Source of the DNA: Lycocorax pyrrhopterus obiensis
Taxonomy: Eukaryota; Chordata; Aves; Passeriformes; Paradisaeidae
DNA length: 64,000 bases
Direction of reading: 5' to 3'
Assembly (NCBI GenBank): GCA_014706295.1
Contig: JACSVZ010000022.1
Coordinates: forward strand, 5,908,830 to 5,972,829
Made by a program: the position numbers and the translations under genes. Shown in pieces: positions 36,207 through 47,507 of the stretch; position 1 is the first letter of the stretch, and each line of letters begins with the position of its first letter. Under the pieces are notes generated by a model. That model saw only the letters and a list, made by a program, of their open reading frames with translations. It ran no database searches and was not told where the DNA came from.

Positions 36207-36424
36207 GGTATCTGAGGTGCATCAGAAGAAGGGAGAAAGGCAAATATTGTACTACTCATCAGAAAATCGGAGAGAGAATGACACAGTTGCCATACACTGA
36301 ATTTCTAAGTTTGAAGCAAGTATTAGGAGATAAATATTTCTTTGAGGGTGGGTTTGTACAGAAAAAAAAATAATAAACTTGCAGACAAATTCAATATCAT
36401 ATTAAAATAGAATTACAGTTACTA
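36207..36424. other. AT-rich spacer
   Basis: Includes an A-run at 36363-36371 and no recognised element; it may be the poorly matching upstream part of the next relic. Confidence 0.35.
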
Positions 36425-36600
36425 GCTGAAGGGGATGTGGTGGGTGTAGTCTATTTGAATTTTAGAAAAGCATCTGATGCAATCTCTCATAAAATTTTAA
36501 TCTCGAAATAAATTAAAACTGGCTTTGATATAAGCACAGCTACATGGATCCATAACTGGCTGAAGAATCATAAAAGTAAGAATGAAAAGTGGCATTTACA
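36425..36600 (+). mobile_element. Old CR1/L2-like LINE relic, reverse transcriptase
   Basis: In one frame the text is VVYLNFRKASDAISHKIL, a stop codon, and then WIHNWLKN. It matches the conserved VxYLDFxKAFDxVxHxxL ... WIxNWL block of CR1/L2-type reverse transcriptases. The second D of the LDF pair is replaced by N and the frame is broken, so it cannot be functional. Edges approximate. It has no visible link to the young CR1 just upstream, which is in the opposite orientation. Confidence 0.82.
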
Positions 36601-37049
36601 TCCCACTGGAGGAAGTTGTCTTTCTTACTGCAACTCCGATAAGAATAATTGCCCTTACTTATTATCTCCCCAGCAATAGAGAATGGGAAGCATTAGCAGC
36701 ACATTGCCAGACTAAACAGGAAGGGAAATAATGCACATGAACATCGGGAAAGAAGTAATAGAGTGATTTTCTGCCCGTGGTGGGCAGTCAGAGCAGGTAA
36801 GGTGCTTTAAATTCATTGCTTCGCTCGCTCAGAGGGCAGCTGAGGACCAGCAGTGAGGCAGCTCTCCTGCTCTGAACCCACAGGCAGGAAAGTTTAATGC
36901 TTGTCTTTCACGAGCTTTAGTGTGCATGATATTCGTGGTATTAACAGAGTTATCAGTGTTTCCCCTTAATTGGATCCGGCCTGCGAGAAGGAACCTGCCG
37001 TGTCTCATTAGGAGGCTCTGGGGCACTGGTGCCCTGCTGGGGCTTGGGG
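36601..37049. other. Unique spacer
   Basis: No recognised element; ends in GGGG, which is repeated at the other side of the LTR that follows. Confidence 0.4.
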
Positions 37050-37510
37050 TGATGCCTTTTCCTGGTCTTAAAATCAAGAGTCAAACACGGTTAGAAGGGA
37101 AAAAGGGATTTTACCTTGGTATTTATTTTAAGGATCCTTAGGTGCACCACGTCCAGGTCGGATGCACCTCCATGCACACGGCAATGCACACCCACAATAG
37201 ATCTGGTATCACATTACAGGTGTTACTAATTAGCATTTCTATCAAAGATTCCCCAGTGAGAGGCTCGAGTGAGCCCCCCTCCCCAAGGAACCTTCCCCTG
37301 GATGGTTCTATCTCAGTTTACAAAATGTGTTCTGCAGAGGACCTTGGGGTCTGGGCACACTGATCCCTAACTACCAAACCTTCTAAAATGTTTCGTCTCC
37401 TAGGCTGACAAACAAGTCCAAGAATGTCGGCAAAAAGCACTGAGAACACAGAAGCTGTAAAAAGGTATAACAGGGGTATAAAAGAAAAGGCAAAAATCAT
37501 CATGGCATCA
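37050..37510 (-). mobile_element. 461-bp solo LTR, second family (copy 1)
   Basis: Bounded by the 7-bp inverted repeat TGATGCC ... GGCATCA and flanked by GGGG on both sides (37046-37049 and 37511-37514), which could be a 4-bp target duplication, the size usual for gammaretrovirus-like (ERV1) elements. Minus orientation is preferred because AATAAA then lies 72 bp from the 3' end (antisense at 37122-37127). By hand alignment it is about 94% identical to the copy at 50780. The retroviral class is not certain. Confidence 0.85.
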
Positions 37511-38819
37511 GGGGCTGGACCGTCCCTCAGCCACCTGTGTTTGGGGGAAACTGAACTATTCCCCGTTTTGATGGGTCCAAACTGGATGGGATTAGAGCTG
37601 CCAGTAACTTGTTCATACAGAAGACGGATGGATCAGGGAGTGAAAAGCTGTTGGTGACTTATCCTACACTGCAGTACTTGGAATTTGGGAGTTGCTTTAG
37701 GCCTCCTTGCTCTAATTAATCCATATGCACAACTGAGCCAACTCGGCCAAAAAATTAAAAAATTTCTTCAGAAAGTTCTGGGGAGAGCAAAAATTGAGCT
37801 GGGAAGTCCAGATGAGACAGAAGTAGATATAATCTCTGCACAGTGGTAATTGACTTTGAAGACACTATTCATCTGAATTACTCAGTTTGCAAGGGTTCCC
37901 ATCCATTCCATCTTCATAGAGGAATTCAATATATTCAAGAGTAAAGATGTACAAAGAACTGATTTTTCTGTCATTTGCACAACCCGAATGAAGAAATGTA
38001 AAAAGAAATCATTTCACGTCAAGCTGAAGCAATTTATGAAATCCATTCAGGGAAATTAAAGTAAAAAATCTTTCTCATGAAACCAAAGACTTTCATTATC
38101 CATTTTTAATTAATTTAAAATAAAATAGATGTCTTGTTGTTATATAATGTAGAAATACTTTGTTCAAAGGCATTGAGAAAAAATACCCTAGTTTAGATTT
38201 TTCTCTGAAGGATTTCTTTTTCCAAAACAATTTCTCAACCCAAAATTTATTCAAAACTTTACTTCAATTAATGGCTTCATTTTTCTGGTGGGAAATGTTC
38301 TGAGGAAAGTCTTCCCCAAGTTTGGCTGATTCTGGGTGTTCCTGGGTGCTTGCTTTCCTTTGTGCAATGTGATGATGTGCATGGATGGGCACTGCCTTCT
38401 CACAGCTATTTCTGAGGTACAGCATCATCATCCTCAGCACCCAGGAGGGCAGAGGCAGGTGGTGGTGACCCCTCAGTGCTCTCCAGGAACAAGCTTCCAC
38501 TGCGTGATGGGACCTAACTCTGCACTGTGCTGGCTGGAACTGTCGCTGATTGTCCTTCCACGTGGGTTTTGGGGATCATTCCTCGCTTTGGATGAGCTGA
38601 ACAGTGCAGACAGAGTTTGGAAATCCAATCACAGAGAAGATCTCTGCAGTGGAGATGTTTCAGAGCCTCACTGTAGCCATGGAAGCCTATTTCAAACTCA
38701 TGGGGATTTCCATAGAGGTCTTAACTCTTGGCACTCCAGCCTTCCTCTGTCCCAGCCTTCCATGCCAAGGATCCCACTGCACCCTGGACTAAAGCCAGGC
38801 TCCTTGTTATGGATGCCAC
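37511..38819. other. Unique non-coding DNA
   Basis: 37860-38280 is AT-rich. The longest open frame of the window begins here (38336) and runs into the next CR1 and beyond; it has no domain and is not treated as a gene. Confidence 0.45.
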
Positions 38820-38960
38820 ATCCCTGGAAGTGTCCAAGGCCAGACTGGATGGGGTTTGGAGCAACCTGGGATAGTGGAAAGTTGTCCCTGCCTGTGGCAG
38901 GGGTTGGGAATGAGATGGGCTTTCAGGTTCCTTCCAACTCAAACATTCTGGGATTCTGTG
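38820..38960 (+). mobile_element. CR1 LINE 3' terminus
   Basis: Sense CR1 end: 'TCCCTGGAAGTGTCCAAGGC', 'GTTTGGAGCAACCTGGGATA', 'CTGTGGCAGGGGTTGGGAAT', 'CCTTCCAACTCAAACATTCT', ending 'GGGATTCTGTG'. Only ~140 bp remain. Confidence 0.92.
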
Positions 38961-39746
38961 TTTCCACAGGGAACGTTCATTACACGTTCATTAGCTCTGT
39001 TCACCTTGAGGAAAAGAAAGTCTGTGGGCTCCTGGAGCAAGCCTGTACCTGGTGTGACACCGCAGCCACGTGCCTGGTGCTCCGTCTTCCTGCCCCATAA
39101 AGCACCGCTTGTCACACCTGGAGCTCCCTGCTCCAGCAGCCTTTACTGCATCCTTCATTTTGATGCCTTGTTCTGGGTTTTAAATAGCTGCGAGTCCCCC
39201 ATTGCTCATTAGCAGGCTCAGAGAAACGGCTTTTATGGACCCATGTATTAAACAAATAAAAGACGTCAAGGAAACTTAAAAACACATCCAGCTGCTCGCA
39301 GATTTACTGCGCCAACATTAAACTCTCATTAAATGCACTTTTATGAGGGGTGGCTTTATTTTTTGACTCTGAATACCTGTGACAGCGGCAAGTGGGGGTT
39401 ATCGAGATATACTGGCTAAATGAGAGCATTTATCGGAGCGGGGTTTATTGGGCACGTCTCAGTGACAACGCGGAGCACGCCGGGTGTTTTGTGGGCTGTC
39501 ATGCAGGAAGGCGCTGCCGGCCTCGCTAACAGGGTGTTTATGAAGCAAATAAACATTTCCTTGCTGTCTGCCTTCCTTGCTTCCCTCCCCTCCCCCCCCC
39601 AGTCTCTTTGTCTCCTAGGAAGTTATGCTAAACATTTCAGGACACTGAAAATGTCATTATTTTATCAAGAGGGTGTCTTCGTGCATCCGGAAGTAACCTT
39701 GTCTCAAATCCCACATTTTGAACTCTGAGGTAGGTGGGATGGGGAT
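38961..39746. other. Unique DNA with forkhead-type motifs
   Basis: 39410-39560 has several CpG and a 7-bp inverted motif pair, TGTTTAT (39535-39541) and ATAAACA (39549-39555), plus TTAAACAA (39248-39255). A C-run lies at 39591-39600. Function is not known. Confidence 0.4.
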
Positions 39747-40020
39747 TTCACAGAAGCACAGAACAGTTTGAGTTGGAAGGGACCTTAAAGATCATCCAGT
39801 CCCACCCCCTGCCATGGGCAGGGACACCTTCCACTATCCCAGGCTGCTCCAAGCCCCGTCCAACCTGGCCTTGGACACTTCCAGGGATCCAGGGGCAGCC
39901 ACAGCTTCTCTGGGCACCCTGTGCCAGGGCCTCCCCACCCTCAGAGGGAGGAATTTCGTCCGAATCTAAACCTGCCCTCTGCCAGTTTGAAGCCATTCCC
40001 CCTTGTCCTGTGACTACACC
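39747..40020 (-). mobile_element. CR1 LINE 3' fragment
   Basis: Minus-strand CR1 starting 'TTCACAGAAGCACAGAACAG' with well-kept text: 'GAGTTGGAAGGGACCTTAAA', 'CCCACCCCCTGCCATGGGCA', 'CCTGTGCCAGGGCCTCCCCA'. It has a short internal deletion near 39960 (the 'CTTCCTAATATC' segment is reduced). 5'-truncated at 'TTGTCCTGTGACTAC'. Confidence 0.93.
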
Positions 40021-42059
40021 AGCTGGGACCACCAGCTCCCATCAGTCCTACTCAGTAATAGCTTGAAACCAGATGTTTCTGCCTCTGATCCTTATTGCAG
40101 CCAAGGCCAAAGGTGCCCCATGAGGTTTGCAGAAGGGCTGGCTCTTACCTGGCAGAGGTCTTGATGGACACACCCTGCAGGACAAAGCGGTGACACCTCT
40201 GTTGGCACCTCTCCTTCTCCCTCACTGCCGAGGTGCCGAGGCAGAGCAGGGAATCTGCTCACTGCAGCACATCTACTCATCAGATGCTAGATTGACATGG
40301 ACAAATGTGAGCAAACCAAATTGGTTTATGACATATTTGAATTTTTATCTGCAACAATAATCCGTTTATTAGTGAATAATTTGGGGTATTAAATACTAAA
40401 ACCCTGTCTTTGATGCTGAAAGTCACTGAGCCCCAGAGTGCTGGAGGCTGAGGGAGTGTGCTGAGCCAGGCCTGGAACATGCTGATTGTGTTCTTCATCC
40501 TTCAGCTAGGACAAATGTGGTGAGAGTGTGGACAGACCTGCACTCTGACCAATGTGACCATCCTAGTTTTCTGGCAATAACTTTTTTTCTAATATGACTC
40601 ATATATATTCCACTTCTTGTTTCAAGTAAAAAGTGATTTGATGACAGAAGAAAGCGTTTATGTCTTTGGGGCCCAATATTCTGAATACTGCACAAAAATA
40701 TACATGCAATTCTTGGCAGTAATTGAGATTTTGTATGCAAATTGGGTCATTCTGTGTGTGTAATTGCCCTTTCAATGCATAATTGCCCGTGGGCAGGTTT
40801 TGCAGAAGATCATATCAGCTGCATGTACAGATAAGTCGCACATTTTTATTCACTTCAGGAAATGTGCACAAGCAGGAATCTAAAACCAGACACCCAAGAG
40901 GGCTGGGGACTTCTTAGCGGTCTGGAAACAATGACTGTTCGGGCTGTAATCAGCAGGCAGGATTTGGTGAAGATTATGAACCTGAGAAGCCGAATAAATA
41001 TTTGCGACGGATGTCGAGGACATCCCGCAGCACCGGCGGGGACGGCAGGAGCCTTCCGCCTAAATCGCTGTGCTGGGAAGGCCTGGCTCACGTTAGCCCT
41101 TCCTTCTTCTGCGCAGGGCACAAGGGAAAGGCAAATACCCCTTTATTAATTAGCACCCCTTAATCGCTTTGTGGGGAGGATGACATCTGGACAGGCATCC
41201 CATCCCTCATCCCCCGTGGAAACCTGCTTCTCCATTCACAGCAGAGAGCAGAGCCTGCAGAGAGTTAAGCCCGTGCTTAACTTTAAGCGTGTTTGTTTTC
41301 TGTTCCAATTAATACAAATGCTGATTACTTAAGAGCTTTGCTGAAAAGGGTCCAAAGCACCAAAACAGCCTGAATGGGAGAGGCATTTTGATATCTTGAT
41401 TAGAGAAAACCTGTTCCAGGGTCTTCAAGGAATATCTACTGAATTTTTGTGAGCCATTTTCCCTTCCGCAGTCTTTCTACCTAAGTTTTAAAGACATTTT
41501 ACTGAAGATTTACTGATAGAAACCTTCTACTGAGTGCATTTGATTGCTCCATATTTCAGAAACAATGTGGGAATGGAAAAATCTCTCTCTTTAGGCTCCA
41601 TTATCTTAGACTCCTATTGTTGGCATGGAGTTATAAAGAACCAATACTACCTTTAAACACCGAATAGCTTAACTGCTCAAAACATAAAATGAAAGCACTA
41701 AACATATCAGTTTTGTGTAAAAAACCTGCACTTTTTCCCTTGTAATAAACAAATAGATATATAACAGCAACCAAAATAAACCAAGTAAATGCTTTGGCTC
41801 CTCTTCTCGGAGTGCTGGGCTGTAACTGCTGGATGAAAATCCATCACTGCATGACTTTAGCCTCCACACTGGGAATGAGGGTCGCTGTCTATTCACAGCC
41901 TCCAGTGACAGAGTGGGTCATTTCAAGGGTTAGCAGTGAGGAAATACTGTCCCTGGAATTAGGGTCCCCTCGACAAGGGTGTGTGTCCAGCAGAGCTGCA
42001 GGGAGCACAGCCTGCCCTCCCATTTTCTACTGCAGTCATGGTCGTCCTGGTTGACGATT
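40021..42059. other. Unique non-coding DNA
   Basis: 40930-41110 is a local CpG-containing patch next to TTATTAATTAG (41144-41154). The rest is AT-rich in places (40330-40400, 41470-41800). No known element or exon recognised. Confidence 0.4.
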
Positions 42060-43110
42060 AAATTCTTCTGGGCAAACCCTGTCTGTTTGTGATAAATTTG
42101 ATAAGATAAATGATTTTTGTAGACAAAGGAAATGCAAGATATCTCATCTATCTGGACCGAAGATGCCATTTGATATAGTGCCACATGGGAAATTATCAGC
42201 TCGGCTGAAAGCGCCAAGAATTTATACAGGAGCTGTGAAGTGGGAACTGCGCTGGCTAAAGGGGAGCCCGTGACAGGGAGTAGCAGAAGTGGAATTATCA
42301 CTCTGAAGTGAGGTTACCAGTAAACATCCCCGAGGATCAGGAGTGGATCTGAACATATTTCATTTCTGCGTTGACCTTGGAAGGGAATGATGAGAGCAAC
42401 AATGGCACTTGGAGCTCACGCGATGGAAGGTGCATCCTCAATGCAAGCCAGGATGGGGCTATTAACTGAGGACTGACCTTGAAAACTGAAGCAATAGAAA
42501 AGGGATAAAATACAACAATATATAATGTATGGGCGAGTTCTTACGGAGCAGCAGTGAGAATTTCAGCTATTTGTTAGAAATGACTGAGGATGAGAAAGAC
42601 CTGAATGTACTTGGACATCACAGGTTAACCATTAAGTGGCAATTACATGGTTTCAAGGAAAAAACGATCAGATATACCCAATTCACCTTTTCAGTTAAGG
42701 CTAGAGGTCTAGAGAAGCACTAATTCAATTTTACAAAGGTAGGCCTGACCTCATCAGAATAGTGTGCACAGTCCTCTTCCCCCAAGAGTGAGAGGGAAGA
42801 ATTCAAACAGTAAATGGTGCCATAAGGGGATTTAGGACAATCAGAGGAATGTAGGGACTGTCCAACTGAGAGAGGAAAAAAGCACTTAGTTTAGTTAGGT
42901 AAAGACTGGGAGTGGAACATATGGAGGGGCAAACACTCAAAGGAGAAAATTGCTGCTAAAAAGAAATAACAGTGATGGGCACGAGGACAAATGACTTAAA
43001 TAAGCCAGGAGTTAATTTAGGCTTGAAATTAGAAGAAAATCAATGTAATAACAAGTAAGGGCAAAGCCCTTTAACAACCATGTGAAATAAAGCATGAATG
43101 GTGTATTACG
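42060..43110 (+). mobile_element. Long old CR1/L3-like LINE relic
   Basis: Three blocks in the same order as in an intact element. First, near 42125-42190: KGNARYLIYLDR followed, after a frameshift, by MPFDIVPHGK, corresponding to the YLDFxKAFDxVPH block. Second, EDEKDLNVLGHHRLT (42577-42621), corresponding to the conserved (E)EDLGVLxDHxLT block near the ORF2 end. Third, 'GTAGGCCTGACCTCATCAGA' and 'GTGTGCACAGTCCTCTTCCC', corresponding to RPHLEYCVQFW, then a weakly matching tail to about 43110. There are many stops and frameshifts. It is a dead, ancient copy. Confidence 0.8.
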
Positions 43111-43719
43111 AAGTTTTTAATGGAGCTGGAGGAGGACCCGGGTGTCAGGACCAGGGACATGTTCCTGAGTGGTGTTTTTTTGGGAAGAACCAAGCGTTGT
43201 GGCTGCAATGTGCTGTGTAATGGCAGGCCAGGGACGTGCAAAGATTTCTATCTATAGGGAAGTTTGAGGAATAGCAGCTCATAAAGCAGACACCTTTGAA
43301 GGTAAGCAAGGGGATTCATGTCTGAGGAGAGCTATTTGGGATTACCATTGTACAGCTGGTTTTAAGCCTCTAAGCCATCCATTGACAGAGGCAGAGATTG
43401 GATTGTGAGAGTTACCTGCCCTGATGGAGGGCTCTGTGTAGCCAACAGCCCCGATGGGCAGCCCGTGCTCAGCCTCAGAGGAGAGGATACTTACGGAAAA
43501 TACGCATTTTTGCCAAAACTGGACTCTGGTCATGAATGATTCATGAACGGAAAATAAGGCTACATTCATCAGATAATTTATACGTAAATCACTGGTTCCA
43601 CCAGCTACAGAAACAAGCCCAGATCCCCGTAGGTCAGAGCTGCAATGAGCTTCTCACAGTGGGAAGGACGCTGTGCTGGTGCTGCCCTGGGCTGTGTCCC
43701 CATTAGCCTGGCACCAGCC
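43111..43719. other. Unique spacer
   Basis: No recognised element; its last six bases (CCAGCC) are the left target duplication of the LTR that follows. Confidence 0.4.
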
Positions 43720-44083
43720 TGTAGACACTGAAAAGCTTTAGCAGAGAGATTTTCCGGCTTTCTGCAGCATTTTGTGAGAGTTCTGTCTTCCCCATGCAAG
43801 TAAGACAAAACAATGTTACCGTTTTGTAAACTTCTTGCAGCTGCAGGTTGTTTTGCAGAATTGTTATGGTTCTAACTAGAAAAACATTCAGAGATGGGTG
43901 TCTTAGAACTTGGCCAATCCCCTTAGGGAGTGGATGGCAAAAACCAATTACCTTATGCCACTTAATACACTTTGCGAACTAACATATAAAAGCCTTCTGA
44001 GAGTTCATTAAACCATCATCCATTTATCCCTGAGCCTGGACTTCGTGTTGTTTCTCTACTCGTCCGTGGGGAAAACAGTGACA
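43720..44083 (+). mobile_element. Solo LTR, ~365-bp family (copy 3), perfect TSD
   Basis: A 364-bp element from TGTAGACACTGAAAAGC to AAACAGTGACA, flanked by an exact 6-bp duplication CCAGCC (43714-43719 and 44084-44089). It has CCAAT at 43914-43918 and 43944-43948, TATAAAAG at 43985-43992, and ATTAAA at 44007-44012, possibly a variant polyadenylation signal near the U3/R border. There is no internal retroviral sequence, so it is a solo LTR. It is close to the 25218 copy. Confidence 0.96.
43985..43992 (+). promoter_or_regulatory. LTR TATA box
   Basis: TATAAAAG in the same place as in the 25.2 kb copy, downstream of two CCAAT boxes. Still-active promoter function is not shown. Confidence 0.65.
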
Positions 44084-45687
44084 CCAGCCCCTGGGTGGCA
44101 GGGCAGGAGGAGTTCTGCTGCCCATCAGTGTGGGACCTTCCTGGCTGCCACAGCTGCTGCACGGCCTCTGCTGGGTCTGCTTGCCTGGGGCAGCCTCTGT
44201 GGGTGCTGAGCTCACTGCAGGAGCTTTGATTGGAGCAGTGACGGCTGAGCTCACTGAAATCCAAACGCCAAAATCCTTGTTCCCGCCATGACTGGGCTGT
44301 GCTGGGTGGAAGGGGACCGTGGGTGCGCTGATCTCACATCTTCTGCAGTTTGCTGGGGCTGAAGGAGGCTTTCAAGGTCTGCCTGCAGAGATCAAGGGCA
44401 GTGGCACCCAAGCACACTGACCGAGTCAAACCAGGGTATTTTCACAGAGGTTTAAGGCTGGGGGGTTAAACCACAGCCAACATTAACTTCTGTGCTCGTG
44501 TTAGCCTCACGGATGTCCATTCTTTGCTAAAATGCAGTCCAGGGTCACCACAACCTTCCCACACCTCTGCAGTTAACTGCACCTAGAGAACGAAGGGATA
44601 AGAGACCTCAGCTCTCTCTTGATGTTTGCCATGGCCCTGCCTCAGACAGCCCCAGCCTTGTGGAGCTGTGTAATCCCTCCAAAAAGTTAGTCCTCCCTCA
44701 TCCTTCCTGAGGTGTGTTTGTTAAGTTCTGTCTCTGTCTCTTCACTTTCCATGTAATGCAAGTATTTCCCTTGTTGACTAGCAAACAAAAAAGAACCTTC
44801 ACTAGTGAAAAAAAGTAACCTTCACTAGTACTGATCTGCCAGTTTAGTTGCAGACAGTCCTGAACCTGCTGCAGAACATAACAGAGAGCAGAAATACATT
44901 TCACCTGCAAGTAGAGGGCTTGGAACCTGTGAAATTTAACCACATGTGTTCACCCACCTCCACTCACCTCGTACCAAGCAACTCTACCAGTTAGCTTTTT
45001 AAAACCTCTCTCTTTATAGGGAATTAGATGAGATGGACAGTTGGTCTGACCCACTAGTGCTGCTGTTATTTTTTTATTAGAAATAGACTGAGTTAATAGC
45101 AATTTTATACCAGCTTCCAGCTGGAGCTGCTCCAAGGCTGTGCAGCTGCAGAGTGATAAGACCAGAGGGGACACACATTCCTGGTGAGAGTCTGGCTTCC
45201 CTTCTGCATTGCTGGACCCCCAGGAGGATTTTACAGAAGAGGCAAAAAGTCTTGTAATATCACTGGGCAAACCAGACAGATCTGTTGCCCAGGTCTACCT
45301 GTAGATCTTCTGTGTTGGATGTAGGAAATGAGCCAAGAGGCTTTACGTGCCTTAATAACGGGAATGTGATCGCTCTGCTTCCTCCTGGCCTTGGAGGTGA
45401 GGTGTGAGGTGGCCCCGCTGTGCGAGCTAAGCCCTGTTGGGAAGGCAGAACTCCTGTCCTCAGTGTTGTGCGCAGGTTGTGCTGCTGGAATTAGCAGAAT
45501 CCAGATCACAGGGTTCCCTGCTGGGACTCCAGCTTGTGCTTTGTGCCCTGCCCTGAGGCTGCTCCTCTGCCACAGCCTCCTCGTTTTCTGCAGAGCAGTG
45601 ACTTCTCGGTTCCCTTTGTGCTGGTCTCCTGCCTGTGAGTACAGACACCTTCAAAATGTCTCACCTCAGCGGTTTCCTGCTTACTTG
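44084..45687. other. Unique spacer between two oppositely oriented LTRs
   Basis: Holds no retroviral gene-like frame, so the two flanking LTRs do not bound a provirus; they also face each other in opposite orientation. Last six bases TACTTG match TACCTG after the next LTR. Confidence 0.5.
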
Positions 45688-46055
45688 TGTCGCTGTCTGC
45701 ACCACGAACGGCGCGAAGAATAACGACACAAAGTCCGAGTCCAGGAGCAATAACAGTTATTTAATTAATTATAAATTGGTTTATACAACTTGGGTCGCCA
45801 GCATGGCATAAGGTCATTGGTCACTGATCATCCACCTCCTGGAATGATTGGTGGAGGATACAAAACATTCATTTGAAAATATTTTCTTCAGTATACCATA
45901 ACAACCCTGCTGCTGAGTAACAGCAGGTGCAAGACAAAGTTGGTTTACAGAACCCGTAGCAATGTTTTTCGTACTTTCTGTGAGAAACACAGAGCTCTCA
46001 CAAAATGATACAGAAAGCTGGAAAATTTGTCTGCTAAAGCTTTTCAGTGTCTACA
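45688..46055 (-). mobile_element. Solo LTR, ~365-bp family (copy 4), divergent
   Basis: The most divergent copy, 368 bp. On the minus strand it runs from TGTAGACACTGAAAAGC (ending at 46055) to the GCGACA end at 45688. Flanks are TACTTG and TACCTG, a 6-bp duplication with one mismatch. The TATA box is degraded (TTTATAC) and the middle of the element has many changes. It is probably older than, or from a different subfamily than, copies 2 and 3. Confidence 0.9.
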
Positions 46056-47371
46056 TACCTGGTTTTCCTACTCTTGCTTTCTAAACTGATTCCCTTTGCA
46101 TCTGCCCTTCCTTAGGCCTCTTACTATCATCAGCTTTCCCTTCACGGGCTGGCTCCTTCCTCCTCTGGCACTTCCACACGTTCCCTGCTCCGTCCATCCC
46201 TCCTGCCCACCCGTTTATTTTTAGCTCTTTTTTCACACCACTGCATTGATTCCAGCCCTCCCCAGCAATTTTTAAAAGACATCCTGTCTCCAGCCTACCT
46301 TTGCATGCAGCTTATACAGTCAAACACAATAAGTTTTCTCTTCTGAATAGAGGGTAAATAGAGTTGGAAGGGGACCTTGTGGACACATCCCTCACATCTT
46401 CTTTTGGCTGTTCAGATGTGCGCAGATGCATTGACTTTCTTCTTAACAAACACATCAGACTGTCTGCTACAGATAACTTCAGAGATCTGGTAATTCCCTG
46501 AATTTTTAGAAATAAATTTTATTTGCTATCAAGAGTTTCTATGGCATTTGCTGTCAAAGCTATTTCATATCTGCCTGTATCCACTATGGATTTTCAGTTT
46601 CCCCATTCATATGTTAAGAGAGAAATGAGAAAAGCAAAAATGCCCTTTTTGATGCTAATCTACAGAGTTTCAATAACCAAGTATTTCTTTTTAAGATGGC
46701 AGAGGCAGTGACCATCTTCTAATTCACAGCATTATTTCTTCTCTGAAATTTTCACAGCACAGGAGATTGTTGCTGCCAACACATGCCAAGAAGTTTGTTA
46801 ATTGTCATCCCTACCTTCCAAAGCTGTTACTGAGCTTGAAACCACTGCAGTGATTGCTGAGCTTGTTTGCAATGTGAATATTACAAGTATTTTCCCCACA
46901 GTTCTGCATTGCCTTCTGGTCCTCACTTCAGTGTTGGCTAAGCTGTCATTTACAGGAGTGATGCTGTCATTACAATATTTGATATTTTTCTGAGTGTAGC
47001 TGTCGTTGAAAGCACATTATGTGCTTCCTAAGGAAACTTGCTGTTTATTCCTCGCCGTGAAGCTGGTGGCACTGCCAAGTAGCAGGTGTGGGCAAACTCA
47101 CCTGTGACTTCAGCACGGCCGGAGCATCAGGCAGACGAGCTGCCACTGCTTCACCCTGGCCGTGGGACAGCCCCTGACAGAGGCACATCTTTGTTTGAGT
47201 TGTATTACACCTCCAGACATCCCAGATGTTCTGCGACGGACACTGGTGAGCGCCCTTTGAAATCTGGACACTATTTGATGGTAATTCCCCGAGCCTAGAG
47301 ACTGGGCTGTTGATTACTGGGTTTTTTTTAAATTACAATTTATGCTGTTTTGATTTCTTCACATGGTTTAT
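46056..47371. other. Unique spacer
   Basis: A short stretch at 46366-46400 resembles the 'GAGTTGGAAGGGACC' start of CR1 antisense but is too brief to call. No exon recognised. Confidence 0.35.
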
Positions 47372-47507
47372 AGAAACATAGAATCTTTTACATTGTGAAA
47401 GCCCTCAAGGCCATGGAGTCCTACCACTAACCCAGCACTGCCAAGCCCACCACTAAACCCAGTGGTTTAAAACACATTTTTACCCATCATAGAATCATAA
47501 AAACACC
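47372..47507 (-). mobile_element. Old CR1 fragment, possibly two 3' ends
   Basis: Minus-strand text 'AGAAACATAGAATCTTTTAC' then 'CACTAACCCAGCACTGCC' and 'CCACCACTAAACCCAGTG', of the same older CR1 type as the copy at 55.5 kb. A second CR1-like 3' start, ATCATAGAATCAT, sits at 47487-47499, suggesting two insertions side by side. Both are short and partly degraded. Confidence 0.65.

Noticed and set aside
38336..39100. 254-codon open frame, the longest in the window
   Set aside because: It runs through the CR1 at 38820-38960, shows no domain or signal-like pattern, and the CR1-derived part is read in a non-coding context.
43720..46055. A provirus bounded by the LTRs at 43.7 and 45.7 kb
   Set aside because: The LTRs are in opposite orientation, each has its own target duplication, and the 1.6 kb between them has no gag, pol or env-like text.
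46366..46400. A further CR1 fragment
   Set aside because: Only about 15 bases resemble the CR1 start, too few to separate from chance.
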